Positions 56,914 through 64,000 of a stretch of 64,000 nt of DNA are shown here, one piece after another. Within the stretch, counting starts at the first letter, position 1. The number at the start of each line of letters is the position of its first letter. Below the pieces are notes generated by a model. That model saw only the letters and a program-made list of their open reading frames with translations. It was not told the DNA's origin and made no database searches. The DNA is from Eubacteriaceae bacterium ES3 (lineage in GTDB: Bacteria; Bacillota; Clostridia; Eubacteriales; Eubacteriaceae). A program made the position numbers and the translations under genes. The DNA is taken from positions 2,660,680-2,724,679 of the forward strand of contig CP130741.1 in NCBI GenBank assembly GCA_030586155.1, given 5' to 3'.

Positions 56914-59841
56914 ATGACAACAAAAACACTTTCACAAAAAAAGCCATCATTAAAAAAACTTAAAAAACCAGGTCTGATAATGGAAATCTCTTTTTTCAAT
57001 ATCCTGATTTTATTGATTTCCCTGTCCCTAATCGGGTTAATTTCCTTTTATATATGTTCTGAAGCAATCATCTCCTTTACAAACGAAGATCTGCAGAAAT
57101 TTGCTGATGAGAGCGCAGCCCACGTCAGTGAAAAAATAGACGGTAACCTGTCAGCTTTGGAAACGCTGGCGACTCAGTCGGAAATGATTTCAATGGATTG
57201 GACTCAACAGCAGCCAATTCTTTCCGAGCAAACGCTCAAACTTAACTATACCGATATGGCCGTAATGGATTTAAATGGTCTGGCCACTTATGCTTCGTCC
57301 GGTGAGAGTTTTTCTTCCAATCTGGAGTCCTATTATCAAAGTGCTTTTTCAGGAATCAGCAATATGTCTGATGTTAGCTCCGATTACAGCGATCAGCTGG
57401 CTGTTTTTGAAGTCGTTCCGATTAAAGAAAAAGGGACTGTTGTCGGACTTTTAATTGGCCAACGTGATCCTTTTTTCCTGATAGACCTCATTGAAAATTT
57501 AAACGACGGCGGCCGTCAGTACGGCTTTATTCTAACGCAATCCGGTCAGTTTATCGCCCATCCCAGCAAAGAATATATCAATGACCAAGTGTCTGTTATG
57601 GACGATGACGCCTGGACCAGTTTTTCACAAAACTGGTCCACCCTGGAAGCTGGTGAGGAGGGCCTTATCACTTACACTCAGCATGACCGCGTCCGCTATG
57701 CTGCTGTCAGTCCGATTATGAATACCAGTTGGATGCTGGTAGTTGCCAAATATGAAGATTATATCCTTGCACCCATATTTAAGCTTCGCAACATTACAAT
57801 CATTGCCGCAGTCGGAATTATTTTGTTTTCTTCCCTACTATCAGCTCTTATCGGTCGTCGAATGACTAAACCGATCCTGCAAGTGAAAGAAGCGGCCGAT
57901 GCGCTAGCGACAGGGGATGTCAATATTACCCTTAAAACCAAAAGAAAAGATGAAATCCGCGACCTGGTTGAATCGTTCCAGAAAATGGTTGATAGCCGAA
58001 AAGAACAAAATCTTATTTTAACCCGCCTTTCAGTGGGAGATTTATCGAGCAAAATTGTCCCTTTATCTGAAAAAGACATCGTTTCCTACGCTATGATAGA
58101 TTTGACCAATACCATTTATAAACTGCTGGCTGAACTTAATGAAATGCACCAGGCTGCCGCTTCTGGCAAGCTTAGTTATCGCGGTAACGGAGAAACTTTT
58201 TCCGGGGAATTTAAGAGCTGTATAACCGGCATGAACGAAATTATTGATCTGCTGGTCAATCCACTTTACGAAAACGCCCAGATGATCAAAAAAATCGGTC
58301 AGGGCGAAATCCCTCCCAAAATGACGGTAACCTATCAGGGTGACTTTGAGCAGATGAAAGAAAATATCAATAACTGTATCGACGGTCTGGCCGCTCTAAA
58401 AGAAGGAGATCGGATTCTGAATCAGATGAGTGTAAATCAGTTCACTGATCATCTTTCAGAAAACTACAATGGCATCTTCGGATCCATCGCCACCTCAATC
58501 AATCAGGTTCAGGATAAACTGCTGCAGGTGGTTGAAATTTCCGGTTATCTGTCAAAAGGACAGATCAGGGATATCCCTCTGCTTGATGACCTTAGAGAAA
58601 CCGGTTCTTTGTCAGATTCAGACCATCTCAATCCCAACCTGATCGCCATGATAGAAACTATCGATAATCTTTCCTGCGAAATCCATGCACTGACTCAGAA
58701 TGCTAAAAATGGCCAACTAGCCTATCGGGGAAAAGTCGACCATTTTGAAGGTGAATACGCGCAAATTATCTCTGGTATCAATGAAACCATGGATGCCATC
58801 GTAACCCCAATAGAAGCCGCTTCTGTGACACTCCACCAGTTGGCTAAAGGTAATCTCAACGTCCAGATGGAGGGGGACTTTCCCGGAGATTATTCGATTA
58901 TTAAACGCGATCTCAACCGCACAATCAGCCAGCTTAGAAGCTATATTATTAACATATCCACCTTGCTTAATGATATCGGAAATGGAAACCTTGATTTAAC
59001 AGTTTCGGGGATTGATGAAGGCGATTTTGTTGCCATTAAAACATCTATTGAAGCGATTACTACATCACTAAGTCAGATACTTGGGGAAATTGATACTGCA
59101 GCCGGCCAGGTTAATCAGGGTAGTCTGCAGATTTCAAAAGAAGCCCAATCTTTATCAACCGGGGCCCATCAACAGGCAACTGCCATTGAGTCCCTGTCAA
59201 CTTTTATGGCTGAAATCAAGCAGGAAACCATTGAAAATGCCGCTAATGCCAAACAGGCCAATGTAGTAATTACTTCTGTTAAAGAAGCCAGTATTTCCGG
59301 TGATGTCTTAATTAATAAGCTGATTGATTCGATGCATGAAATTAACAGCACCTCACAGAACATCTCTGAGATCATGTCACTGATTAATGTTATTGCCTTC
59401 CAGACCAAAATTTTATCGCTCAATGCTGCCATCGAGGCTGCCCGAGCCGGAGAACACGGCAAAGGATTTGCCGTTGTTGCTGAAGAGGTGAGAAGCCTTG
59501 CCAATAGGACGACAAAAGCGTCTGAAAAAATTGAAAGCCTGATCGCTGAATCGATTGAAAAAGTTGATACCGGAAACCTCATCGTTGATGAAACTAGCCA
59601 GCATCTCAAAAACATCCATGATCATATTGAAGAAGCGTCGCAGCAAATCGATCTGATTTCTCAGGCTTCAGATCTACGGGCACGGGAAATGCAAAACATC
59701 AATGAGCAAATCGATGATATCAAATCGATCACTTTAAGTAACGCAGCTACATCTGAGGAAAGTGCATCGGCCAGCGAAGAACTTTCTTCTCAGGCTGAGT
59801 TTCTAAAAGAAATGATCCAGCAGTTCACACTAAAAGCATAA
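56914..59841 (+). CDS. Methyl-accepting chemotaxis protein with repeated HAMP-like domains
   Basis: A 975-residue receptor with the same plan as the one at 6373. A basic Lys-rich cytoplasmic start is followed by helix 1 (about 24-48), a Cache-like extracellular region (about 50-290), helix 2 (about 295-315), HAMP ('[21 protein letters not shown]') and several more HAMP-like units to about 690. The signalling tip reads '[18 protein letters not shown]': the otherwise near-invariant Asn of '[10 protein letters not shown]' is Lys, and Ala is Ser. These changes lie in the trimer/CheA contact region. GAGG before ATG 56914 fixes the start. No CheR pentapeptide is present. Confidence 0.9.
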   Translation: MTTKTLSQKKPSLKKLKKPGLIMEISFFNILILLISLSLIGLISFYICSEAIISFTNEDLQKFADESAAHVSEKIDGNLSALETLATQSEMISMDWTQQQPILSEQTLKLNYTDMAVMDLNGLATYASSGESFSSNLESYYQSAFSGISNMSDVSSDYSDQLAVFEVVPIKEKGTVVGLLIGQRDPFFLIDLIENLNDGGRQYGFILTQSGQFIAHPSKEYINDQVSVMDDDAWTSFSQNWSTLEAGEEGLITYTQHDRVRYAAVSPIMNTSWMLVVAKYEDYILAPIFKLRNITIIAAVGIILFSSLLSALIGRRMTKPILQVKEAADALATGDVNITLKTKRKDEIRDLVESFQKMVDSRKEQNLILTRLSVGDLSSKIVPLSEKDIVSYAMIDLTNTIYKLLAELNEMHQAAASGKLSYRGNGETFSGEFKSCITGMNEIIDLLVNPLYENAQMIKKIGQGEIPPKMTVTYQGDFEQMKENINNCIDGLAALKEGDRILNQMSVNQFTDHLSENYNGIFGSIATSINQVQDKLLQVVEISGYLSKGQIRDIPLLDDLRETGSLSDSDHLNPNLIAMIETIDNLSCEIHALTQNAKNGQLAYRGKVDHFEGEYAQIISGINETMDAIVTPIEAASVTLHQLAKGNLNVQMEGDFPGDYSIIKRDLNRTISQLRSYIINISTLLNDIGNGNLDLTVSGIDEGDFVAIKTSIEAITTSLSQILGEIDTAAGQVNQGSLQISKEAQSLSTGAHQQATAIESLSTFMAEIKQETIENAANAKQANVVITSVKEASISGDVLINKLIDSMHEINSTSQNISEIMSLINVIAFQTKILSLNAAIEAARAGEHGKGFAVVAEEVRSLANRTTKASEKIESLIAESIEKVDTGNLIVDETSQHLKNIHDHIEEASQQIDLISQASDLRAREMQNINEQIDDIKSITLSNAATSEESASASEELSSQAEFLKEMIQQFTLKA

Positions 59842-59957
59842 TCAAGACAGCCTTCCAATCATAAGTTAAAAATGGTATTTGAGTCTGAATACTTGAGCTT
59901 CTTTTAAAAAAAGCGTATACTTAGCTTGAGAAATAGAATTAACAGGAGGTCTCAATT

Positions 59958-60887
59958 ATGGGATTAGTCACATCGACTGAAATGTTTAAGAAAGCCTATG
60001 AAGGCGGCTATGCCGTTGGTGCTTTTAACGTCAATAATATGGAAATCATTCAGGGTATCGTAGAAGCAGCAGAGGAACAACAGGCGCCTCTTATTCTTCA
60101 AGTTTCTGCCGGTGCCAGAAAATATGCCAATCCAGTCTACCTGAGAAAACTGGTTGAGGCCGCTGTCGAAACAACCGGTCTTGATATTTGTTTACACCTG
60201 GATCACGGCGCCAACTTTGACATCTGTAAAGCCTGCGTGGATTCCGGTTTTACCTCTGTCATGATAGACGGATCTAAATATTCTTTTGAAGAAAATCTTG
60301 CCTTGACCAAGCAGGTTGTCGAATATGCGCATGATCATGGTGTAGTGGTAGAAGCTGAACTGGGAAAACTGGCCGGTATTGAAGATGCCGTAAATGTCAG
60401 CGAACGGGATGCCGCCTTCACCGATCCAGATGAAGCGGTTGAGTTTGTTGAACGCTCAGGCTGTGATTCCCTTGCTATTACCATTGGTACCAGCCATGGG
60501 GCTTTTAAATTTAAGGGTGAACCACAACTGGATTTTGAAAGACTTTATAAAATCAGTGATCTGCTGCCGGATTTCCCCTTAGTCCTTCACGGTGCTTCTT
60601 CAGTTCCTAAAGAGTTTGTCGATCTTTGTAATCAATACGGCGGTAAAATCCCCGGTGCTAAAGGAGTCCCTGAGGATATGCTGAGAAAAGCTGCTAAATC
60701 AGGCGTTTGTAAAATCAATATCGATACGGATTTAAGGCTGGCAATGACTGCTTCAATCCGTCAGGTTTTGATCGAAAATCCCGACTATTTTGATCCCCGT
60801 CAATATCTGGGTCCTGGCCGAAACGCAATTAAGGCTATGGTTGCACATAAGATTAAAAACGTACTGGACTGCAGCAATAAGCGATAG
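59958..60887 (+). CDS. fba: Class II fructose-1,6-bisphosphate aldolase
   Basis: Cleaves fructose 1,6-bisphosphate to dihydroxyacetone phosphate and glyceraldehyde 3-phosphate in glycolysis and gluconeogenesis, using zinc. The 309-residue protein has 'GAFNVNNMEIIQGI', the metal-binding 'CLHLDHGANFDICKACVDSGFTSVMIDGS', 'VEAELGKLAGIED', 'IGTSHGAFKF' and 'VLHGASSVP' (the Zn His), and 'KINIDTDLRLAMTASIR'. AGGAGG precedes the ATG. Tagatose-bisphosphate aldolase is a near relative and cannot be excluded. It is a single-gene transcript ended by a hairpin. Confidence 0.92.
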   Translation: MGLVTSTEMFKKAYEGGYAVGAFNVNNMEIIQGIVEAAEEQQAPLILQVSAGARKYANPVYLRKLVEAAVETTGLDICLHLDHGANFDICKACVDSGFTSVMIDGSKYSFEENLALTKQVVEYAHDHGVVVEAELGKLAGIEDAVNVSERDAAFTDPDEAVEFVERSGCDSLAITIGTSHGAFKFKGEPQLDFERLYKISDLLPDFPLVLHGASSVPKEFVDLCNQYGGKIPGAKGVPEDMLRKAAKSGVCKINIDTDLRLAMTASIRQVLIENPDYFDPRQYLGPGRNAIKAMVAHKIKNVLDCSNKR

Positions 60888-60899
60888 ACTTTACTTTTT

Positions 60900-60933
60900 A
60901 AAAACAATAATCACTTCGATTATTGTTTTTTTT
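60900..60933 (+). terminator. Terminator after fba
   Basis: AAAACAATAATC/GATTATTGTTTT stem with a short loop, then a T-run. Confidence 0.9.
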
Positions 60934-60984
60934 ATGGTTTACATGGTATACTTTTATCATTCCACTCAAAATATCAGGAGTTTC

Positions 60985-61983
60985 ATGAAAGAATTAACCA
61001 TAACCGAAAACGAAAGCAGGCAGCGGCTGGACCGCTTTCTTCAAAAGTTGCTGCCAAATGCATCAAAAGGATTTATCCAGAAAATGCTGCGCAAAAAAAA
61101 TATCAAGCTAAACCACTCTAAAGCTGAGGCTTCAACTTTATTAAAAGTGGATGACTGTGTCACCTTGTATTTTTCAGACGAAACCTTTTTAAAATTCTCC
61201 GAATCGCCCAAGGATAATCAAAGTTTACAGGATCCCACTTTGACTGCTTCCCTTGATCGTGTATATGAATCTGAACACCTGCTGGTCGTCAATAAACCCG
61301 CCGGTTTACTGACACAACCGGATAAAAGCGGTGAAAGCTCCTTAATCGATCAGGCTCTGGCCTATTTAATCAGCACTAAAGCCTATAATCCCGCAAACGA
61401 AATTACCTTTGTCCCAGCCTGTTCCAACCGCCTGGATCGCAACACCAGCGGAATCGTGCTGATCCCAAAAGATTTTAAAACATTGCAGCAGGTTAACCAG
61501 TCTATCAGAGAGCGTCAAACCAGGAAAAATTATCTGGCTTTGGTTAGCGGACTAACCCCTGACAGTGGGTCCTGTTCCCATTATTTTGAAAAATCAGCTG
61601 CACAAAATCGTTCCTCCGTTGCATCGACTCCGATTAACGACAAAGCACAAACCGTTTTGCTTCATTATAGACGCCTGGCTGCCTATAATAATACTTCCCT
61701 GCTGGAAATTGATCTTAAAACTGGTCGTTCCCACCAGATCCGGGTCCAACTATCCCATATTGGCCACCCTATTGTGGGCGATCCTAAATATGGCGATGCC
61801 GAAGTCAATCAGTTATTTAAAAAAAACTATCAGCTTAAATCTCAGCTTTTGCACAGCCACACCTATTGCCTTTTGGATCAGTGCTTTACTGCCCCTATCC
61901 CAGCTTTATTTCTAAGGGTCCTTAACGCTCTTCATTATGATCCAGACTTATTAAAGGAGCTTTCCCATGGCATACTGGAATAG
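60985..61983 (+). CDS. RluA-family 23S rRNA/tRNA pseudouridine synthase
   Basis: A 332-residue enzyme. An N-terminal S4 RNA-binding domain ('RLDRFLQKLLPNASKGFIQKMLRKKNIKLN', about 10-45) is joined to an RluA catalytic domain with 'SEHLLVVNKPAGLLTQPD', the catalytic Asp in 'NRLDRNTSGIVLIPKD' and 'LKTGRSHQIRVQLSHIGHPIVGDPKYG'. It is of the RluC/D type; the exact uridine is unknown. CAGGAG precedes ATG 60985; a frame extending back to 60790 runs through fba and its terminator and is rejected. The last 17 bases overlap recU. Confidence 0.9.
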   Translation: MKELTITENESRQRLDRFLQKLLPNASKGFIQKMLRKKNIKLNHSKAEASTLLKVDDCVTLYFSDETFLKFSESPKDNQSLQDPTLTASLDRVYESEHLLVVNKPAGLLTQPDKSGESSLIDQALAYLISTKAYNPANEITFVPACSNRLDRNTSGIVLIPKDFKTLQQVNQSIRERQTRKNYLALVSGLTPDSGSCSHYFEKSAAQNRSSVASTPINDKAQTVLLHYRRLAAYNNTSLLEIDLKTGRSHQIRVQLSHIGHPIVGDPKYGDAEVNQLFKKNYQLKSQLLHSHTYCLLDQCFTAPIPALFLRVLNALHYDPDLLKELSHGILE

Positions 61984-62500
61984 CCGCGGACTGCGTGGCA
62001 GTCAATTAGAAGAAAATATCAATATCAGTAACAAGATTTATCTGGAACAGGGACTGGCTGTGGTTCAAAAAATCCCGACTTCAATCAAGCCGGTGGAACT
62101 GGATCCCGGCAAAGGGACCATCAAACTCGCCTATTTTGAAGAAAAAAGCACCGTCGACTATCTTGGTAATGTCCAGGGGATTCCAATTTGTTTTGACGCC
62201 AAAGAAACTGGTCAGAAAAGCCTTCCCATCGCCAATATCCATGAACATCAGATAGAATTTATGGAGGCTTTTCAGAAACAGGATGGCCTTTCATTTCTGA
62301 TTGTTCATTTTAAATTTTGCGACGAAGTCTTCCTGCTGCCATTTAATCAGCTAAGACGTTACTGGCGTGACGCCAAGGGTGGCGGTCGCAAATCTATTCC
62401 CTATAAAGATTTCAACCAGGACTATAGAATTTATCCCTGTCACAATATTCTTGTGCACTATCTGGACGCAATCAACAACTATTTAACACGAAAGGACTAA
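61967..62500 (+). CDS. recU: Holliday junction resolvase RecU
   Basis: A 177-residue nuclease of the Firmicute RecU family: 'SRGLRGSQLEENINISNKIYLEQGLAVVQKIPT', 'KAYFEEKSTVDYLGNVQGIPICFDAKET' (the Asp and Glu-Lys of the PD-(D/E)xK active site), 'LPIANIHEHQIEFMEAF' and 'GGGRKSIPYKDF'. It resolves four-way junctions in recombination. AAAGGAG precedes the ATG, which lies inside the end of the pseudouridine synthase gene. It is not followed by the usual penicillin-binding protein gene but by luxS after three bases. Confidence 0.9.
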   Translation: MAYWNSRGLRGSQLEENINISNKIYLEQGLAVVQKIPTSIKPVELDPGKGTIKLAYFEEKSTVDYLGNVQGIPICFDAKETGQKSLPIANIHEHQIEFMEAFQKQDGLSFLIVHFKFCDEVFLLPFNQLRRYWRDAKGGGRKSIPYKDFNQDYRIYPCHNILVHYLDAINNYLTRKD

Positions 62501-62503
62501 AAA

Positions 62504-62983
62504 ATGAAAAAAATTGCCAGTTTTACCGTCAACCACCTCGATCTGCTCAGAGGTATTTACGTATCCCGAATAGATGTCTGTGGAGAAGACAGCATTACCA
62601 CTTTTGATATTCGGATGAAGGAACCCAATCGTGAACCAGTTATTAACAATGCGGAACTCCATGCCATGGAACACCTTGGTGCAACCTATCTTCGAAACGA
62701 TGAAACCCTTAGTGATTCCGTTGTCTACTTTGGACCAATGGGCTGTCGAACCGGATTTTATCTGTTGATGAAAGGCGACCTAAGCCCTTTAGATGTCCTG
62801 CCCCTGATTAAAAACCTGTATCAGTTTATGGCCGATTTTGAGGATGAAATCCCAGGTGCTTCACCCCGTGACTGCGGCAACTATCTGGATATGAACCTGC
62901 CAATGGCTCGTTATGAATCAAAAAAATTTCTGACTGAAGTACTTGAAATCATAAAAGCTGAAAATATGACTTACCCAGAATAA
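62504..62983 (+). CDS. luxS: S-ribosylhomocysteine lyase
   Basis: Cleaves S-ribosylhomocysteine to homocysteine and the autoinducer-2 precursor DPD in the activated methyl cycle. The 159-residue protein has the metal site His-x3-Glu-His in 'NAELHAMEHLGATYLRN' (with the later Cys in 'PRDCGNYLDMN'), 'GPMGCRTGFYLL' with the catalytic Cys, and the N-terminal 'DLLRGIYVSR' start. It begins three bases after recU, so the two share a transcript. Given the many methyltransferases around, recycling SAM by-products is a sensible main role. Confidence 0.95.
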   Translation: MKKIASFTVNHLDLLRGIYVSRIDVCGEDSITTFDIRMKEPNREPVINNAELHAMEHLGATYLRNDETLSDSVVYFGPMGCRTGFYLLMKGDLSPLDVLPLIKNLYQFMADFEDEIPGASPRDCGNYLDMNLPMARYESKKFLTEVLEIIKAENMTYPE

Positions 62984-63000
62984 TGAGTCTTCCAACTAAA

Positions 63001-63048
63001 AAGCGACCAGACACCCGGGAAAAACCCGGCTGCCTGGTCGCTTCTTTA
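63001..63048. terminator. Bidirectional terminator after luxS
   Basis: AAGCGACCAG/CTGGTCGCTT outer stem and CCCGGG/CCCGG inner pairing. T-rich on both sides: TTCTTT on plus, TTTTT on minus. Confidence 0.85.
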
Positions 63049-63053
63049 TGCCT

Positions 63054-63866
63054 TTAACTTTTTTTCTTTAATTTATCAAACTGTCTCTCCCACCAGCCCT
63101 TTTTATCCTTCAACTCATTTTCATAATCAGCTGAAGCTTTATTAATCCGGTTAACCCAACGCTTTGCCTCAGATAACATTTCCGGGTTTTTCGGATCAGG
63201 GATAACGGCTGTCCACTCCTGAAACATTTTACCATTTCGCGTCCAGGCCTCATAATTAATGGCCAGTACTTTATAAATCTGACTGCCATTATCATAATTT
63301 TTAATCGCTGCTTTGGCTTTAGTCCATTTATGGAAACGCCCCATAATATAAGCTTCATCGTAACTGATAATAGTCACATAAGGTTTAACCATTGCCTTAT
63401 ATTTAAAGCTTTCGGGGAAAACAATGGTAAATAAAAGTGAACTGACCATAAAAAAGCCAAAGAATATGAAACTTAACCATTTCATATCATCTGATAAAAG
63501 AAAAAAGAGTAGAACGGAAACAGCCACAATAATGAGCAGTAAAATCCAGACTCTTTTTTTATTGGCTGCCCGCTGCATCGCATTTAGCTCACCGATAAAA
63601 CCAGTATACTGATCATCATCATATTCCCAGTTTAACAGATCATCTCTTTGCTCTAAAAATTTCTTAAATTGTTGTGAGCGTTTCTGATAAAAGATAAAAA
63701 ATCCAATTGCAAAAATAATAATGATAATGCCAAAATACGCAAAATAAAACTGATAAATTCTGAAAACCTCAATAATCATTGGGGCCACTATTAGACAAAC
63801 TCCTGCTAAAGCGCCAATTATTGCCGCAATAATATTGGTCCTTAGGGGATTTTTTATTTCTTCCAT
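63054..63866 (-). CDS. Membrane protein of unknown function, 270 residues
   Basis: Four hydrophobic segments: two near the N-terminus (about 11-31 and 37-57) and two near the middle (about 105-125 and 130-150). They are separated by a charged, Gln- and Arg-rich cytoplasmic stretch. The C-terminal 110 residues are soluble, with 'YIMGRFHKWTKAKAAIKNYDNGSQIYKV' and a Lys-rich end. No family recognised. AGGAGGTAAA lies before the ATG, ten bases after the partial gene at the window edge, which suggests an operon. Confidence 0.75.
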   Translation of the reverse strand: MEEIKNPLRTNIIAAIIGALAGVCLIVAPMIIEVFRIYQFYFAYFGIIIIIFAIGFFIFYQKRSQQFKKFLEQRDDLLNWEYDDDQYTGFIGELNAMQRAANKKRVWILLLIIVAVSVLLFFLLSDDMKWLSFIFFGFFMVSSLLFTIVFPESFKYKAMVKPYVTIISYDEAYIMGRFHKWTKAKAAIKNYDNGSQIYKVLAINYEAWTRNGKMFQEWTAVIPDPKNPEMLSEAKRWVNRINKASADYENELKDKKGWWERQFDKLKKKS

Positions 63867-63875
63867 TTTACCTCC

Positions 63876-64000
63876 CTAATACTCCTGAAATTGTTTTCTG
63901 ACTGCTTCAATCTTTCCACAGGTCATAGCACCTTCGGGACATGAAGCAAATAAGCATCTTGGACCAGCTTTCTTGAATAAAAGCGGTGCCACATTACGAC
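63876..64000 (-). CDS. 3' end of a Cys-containing protein, truncated by the window edge
   Basis: Only the last 41 residues are visible, ending at TAG 63876-63878. They contain three Cys in 'RCLFASCPEGAMTCGK', a spacing (C-x4-C-x7-C) compatible with an iron-sulfur or zinc site. The family cannot be identified from this piece. Confidence 0.6.
   Translation of the reverse strand, partial: RNVAPLLFKKAGPRCLFASCPEGAMTCGKIEAVRKQFQEY

Overview
The window comes from a low-to-moderate G+C, anaerobic Firmicute and most resembles an acetogen of the Acetobacterium/Eubacterium group. The reasons are a three-gene corrinoid methyltransferase set (49026-51735), the anaerobic NAD operon with NiaR, a folate ECF transporter under a tetrahydrofolate riboswitch, RecU, LuxS and HelD of Firmicute type, a ChW-repeat wall protein, and a long molybdoenzyme-support operon. 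The species assignment is inferred from gene content.

Layout. 1-9.5 kb: a partial nucleoid-associated protein, uracil permease, aroE-aroK, tRNA-Leu(CAA) and tRNA-Lys(CTT), small unknown genes and a large poly-HAMP chemoreceptor. 9.5-15 kb, minus strand: AmrS radical SAM enzyme, then nadABC-niaR read from one promoter that lies inside a 46-bp inverted repeat, then a CHAD protein. 15.2-19 kb: modABC with a terminator-like hairpin between modA and modB, and a divergent HTH plus periplasmic-binding-like regulator. 19-28.9 kb: a nine-gene minus-strand operon (MoeA-like protein, FAD/dicluster oxidoreductase, zinc-ribbon redox protein, TrsM-like methyltransferase, C_GCAxxG_C_C protein, CoA-ligase-like protein, TrsS-like radical SAM enzyme, XdhC, and an NTP-transferase/HD/histidine-phosphatase fusion). 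With modABC it looks like one island that imports molybdate and matures a molybdenum hydroxylase; the hydroxylase itself is not in the window. 29.3-30.7 kb: FolT with its riboswitch and a rubredoxin-like protein.

30.8-43.4 kb is an integrated 12.5-kb element in the 3' half of tRNA-Thr(CGT), bounded by 138-bp direct repeats with one mismatch. Gene order is that of phage-inducible chromosomal islands: leftward integrase and C1-type repressor; rightward Cro-like and AlpA-like proteins, primase-polymerase/SF3 helicase, small genes and a protein with a small-terminase-like N-terminus; then a sigma-70-family factor, a HigB/HigA-like toxin-antitoxin pair, a roughly 600-bp ORF-free hairpin-rich stretch ending in a terminator, a HIRAN-like protein and small genes. 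It has no capsid, portal, large terminase or tail genes, so it is best read as a phage satellite. Beyond its right repeat lie a probable degraded integrase tail of a second related element, a frameshifted small membrane gene and an intact IS256-family insertion sequence with an 8-bp target duplication.

45.4-64 kb: two surface proteins (one with a 24-bp DNA minisatellite coding an Asp/Ser tail), a MarR/OsmC divergent pair, the corrinoid methyltransferase operon, HelD, a membrane GGDEF/HD-GYP protein, a second poly-HAMP chemoreceptor, class II aldolase, an RluA-family pseudouridine synthase overlapping recU, luxS, a membrane protein and a truncated gene at the edge.

All domain calls come from reading motifs by eye; no search was run.
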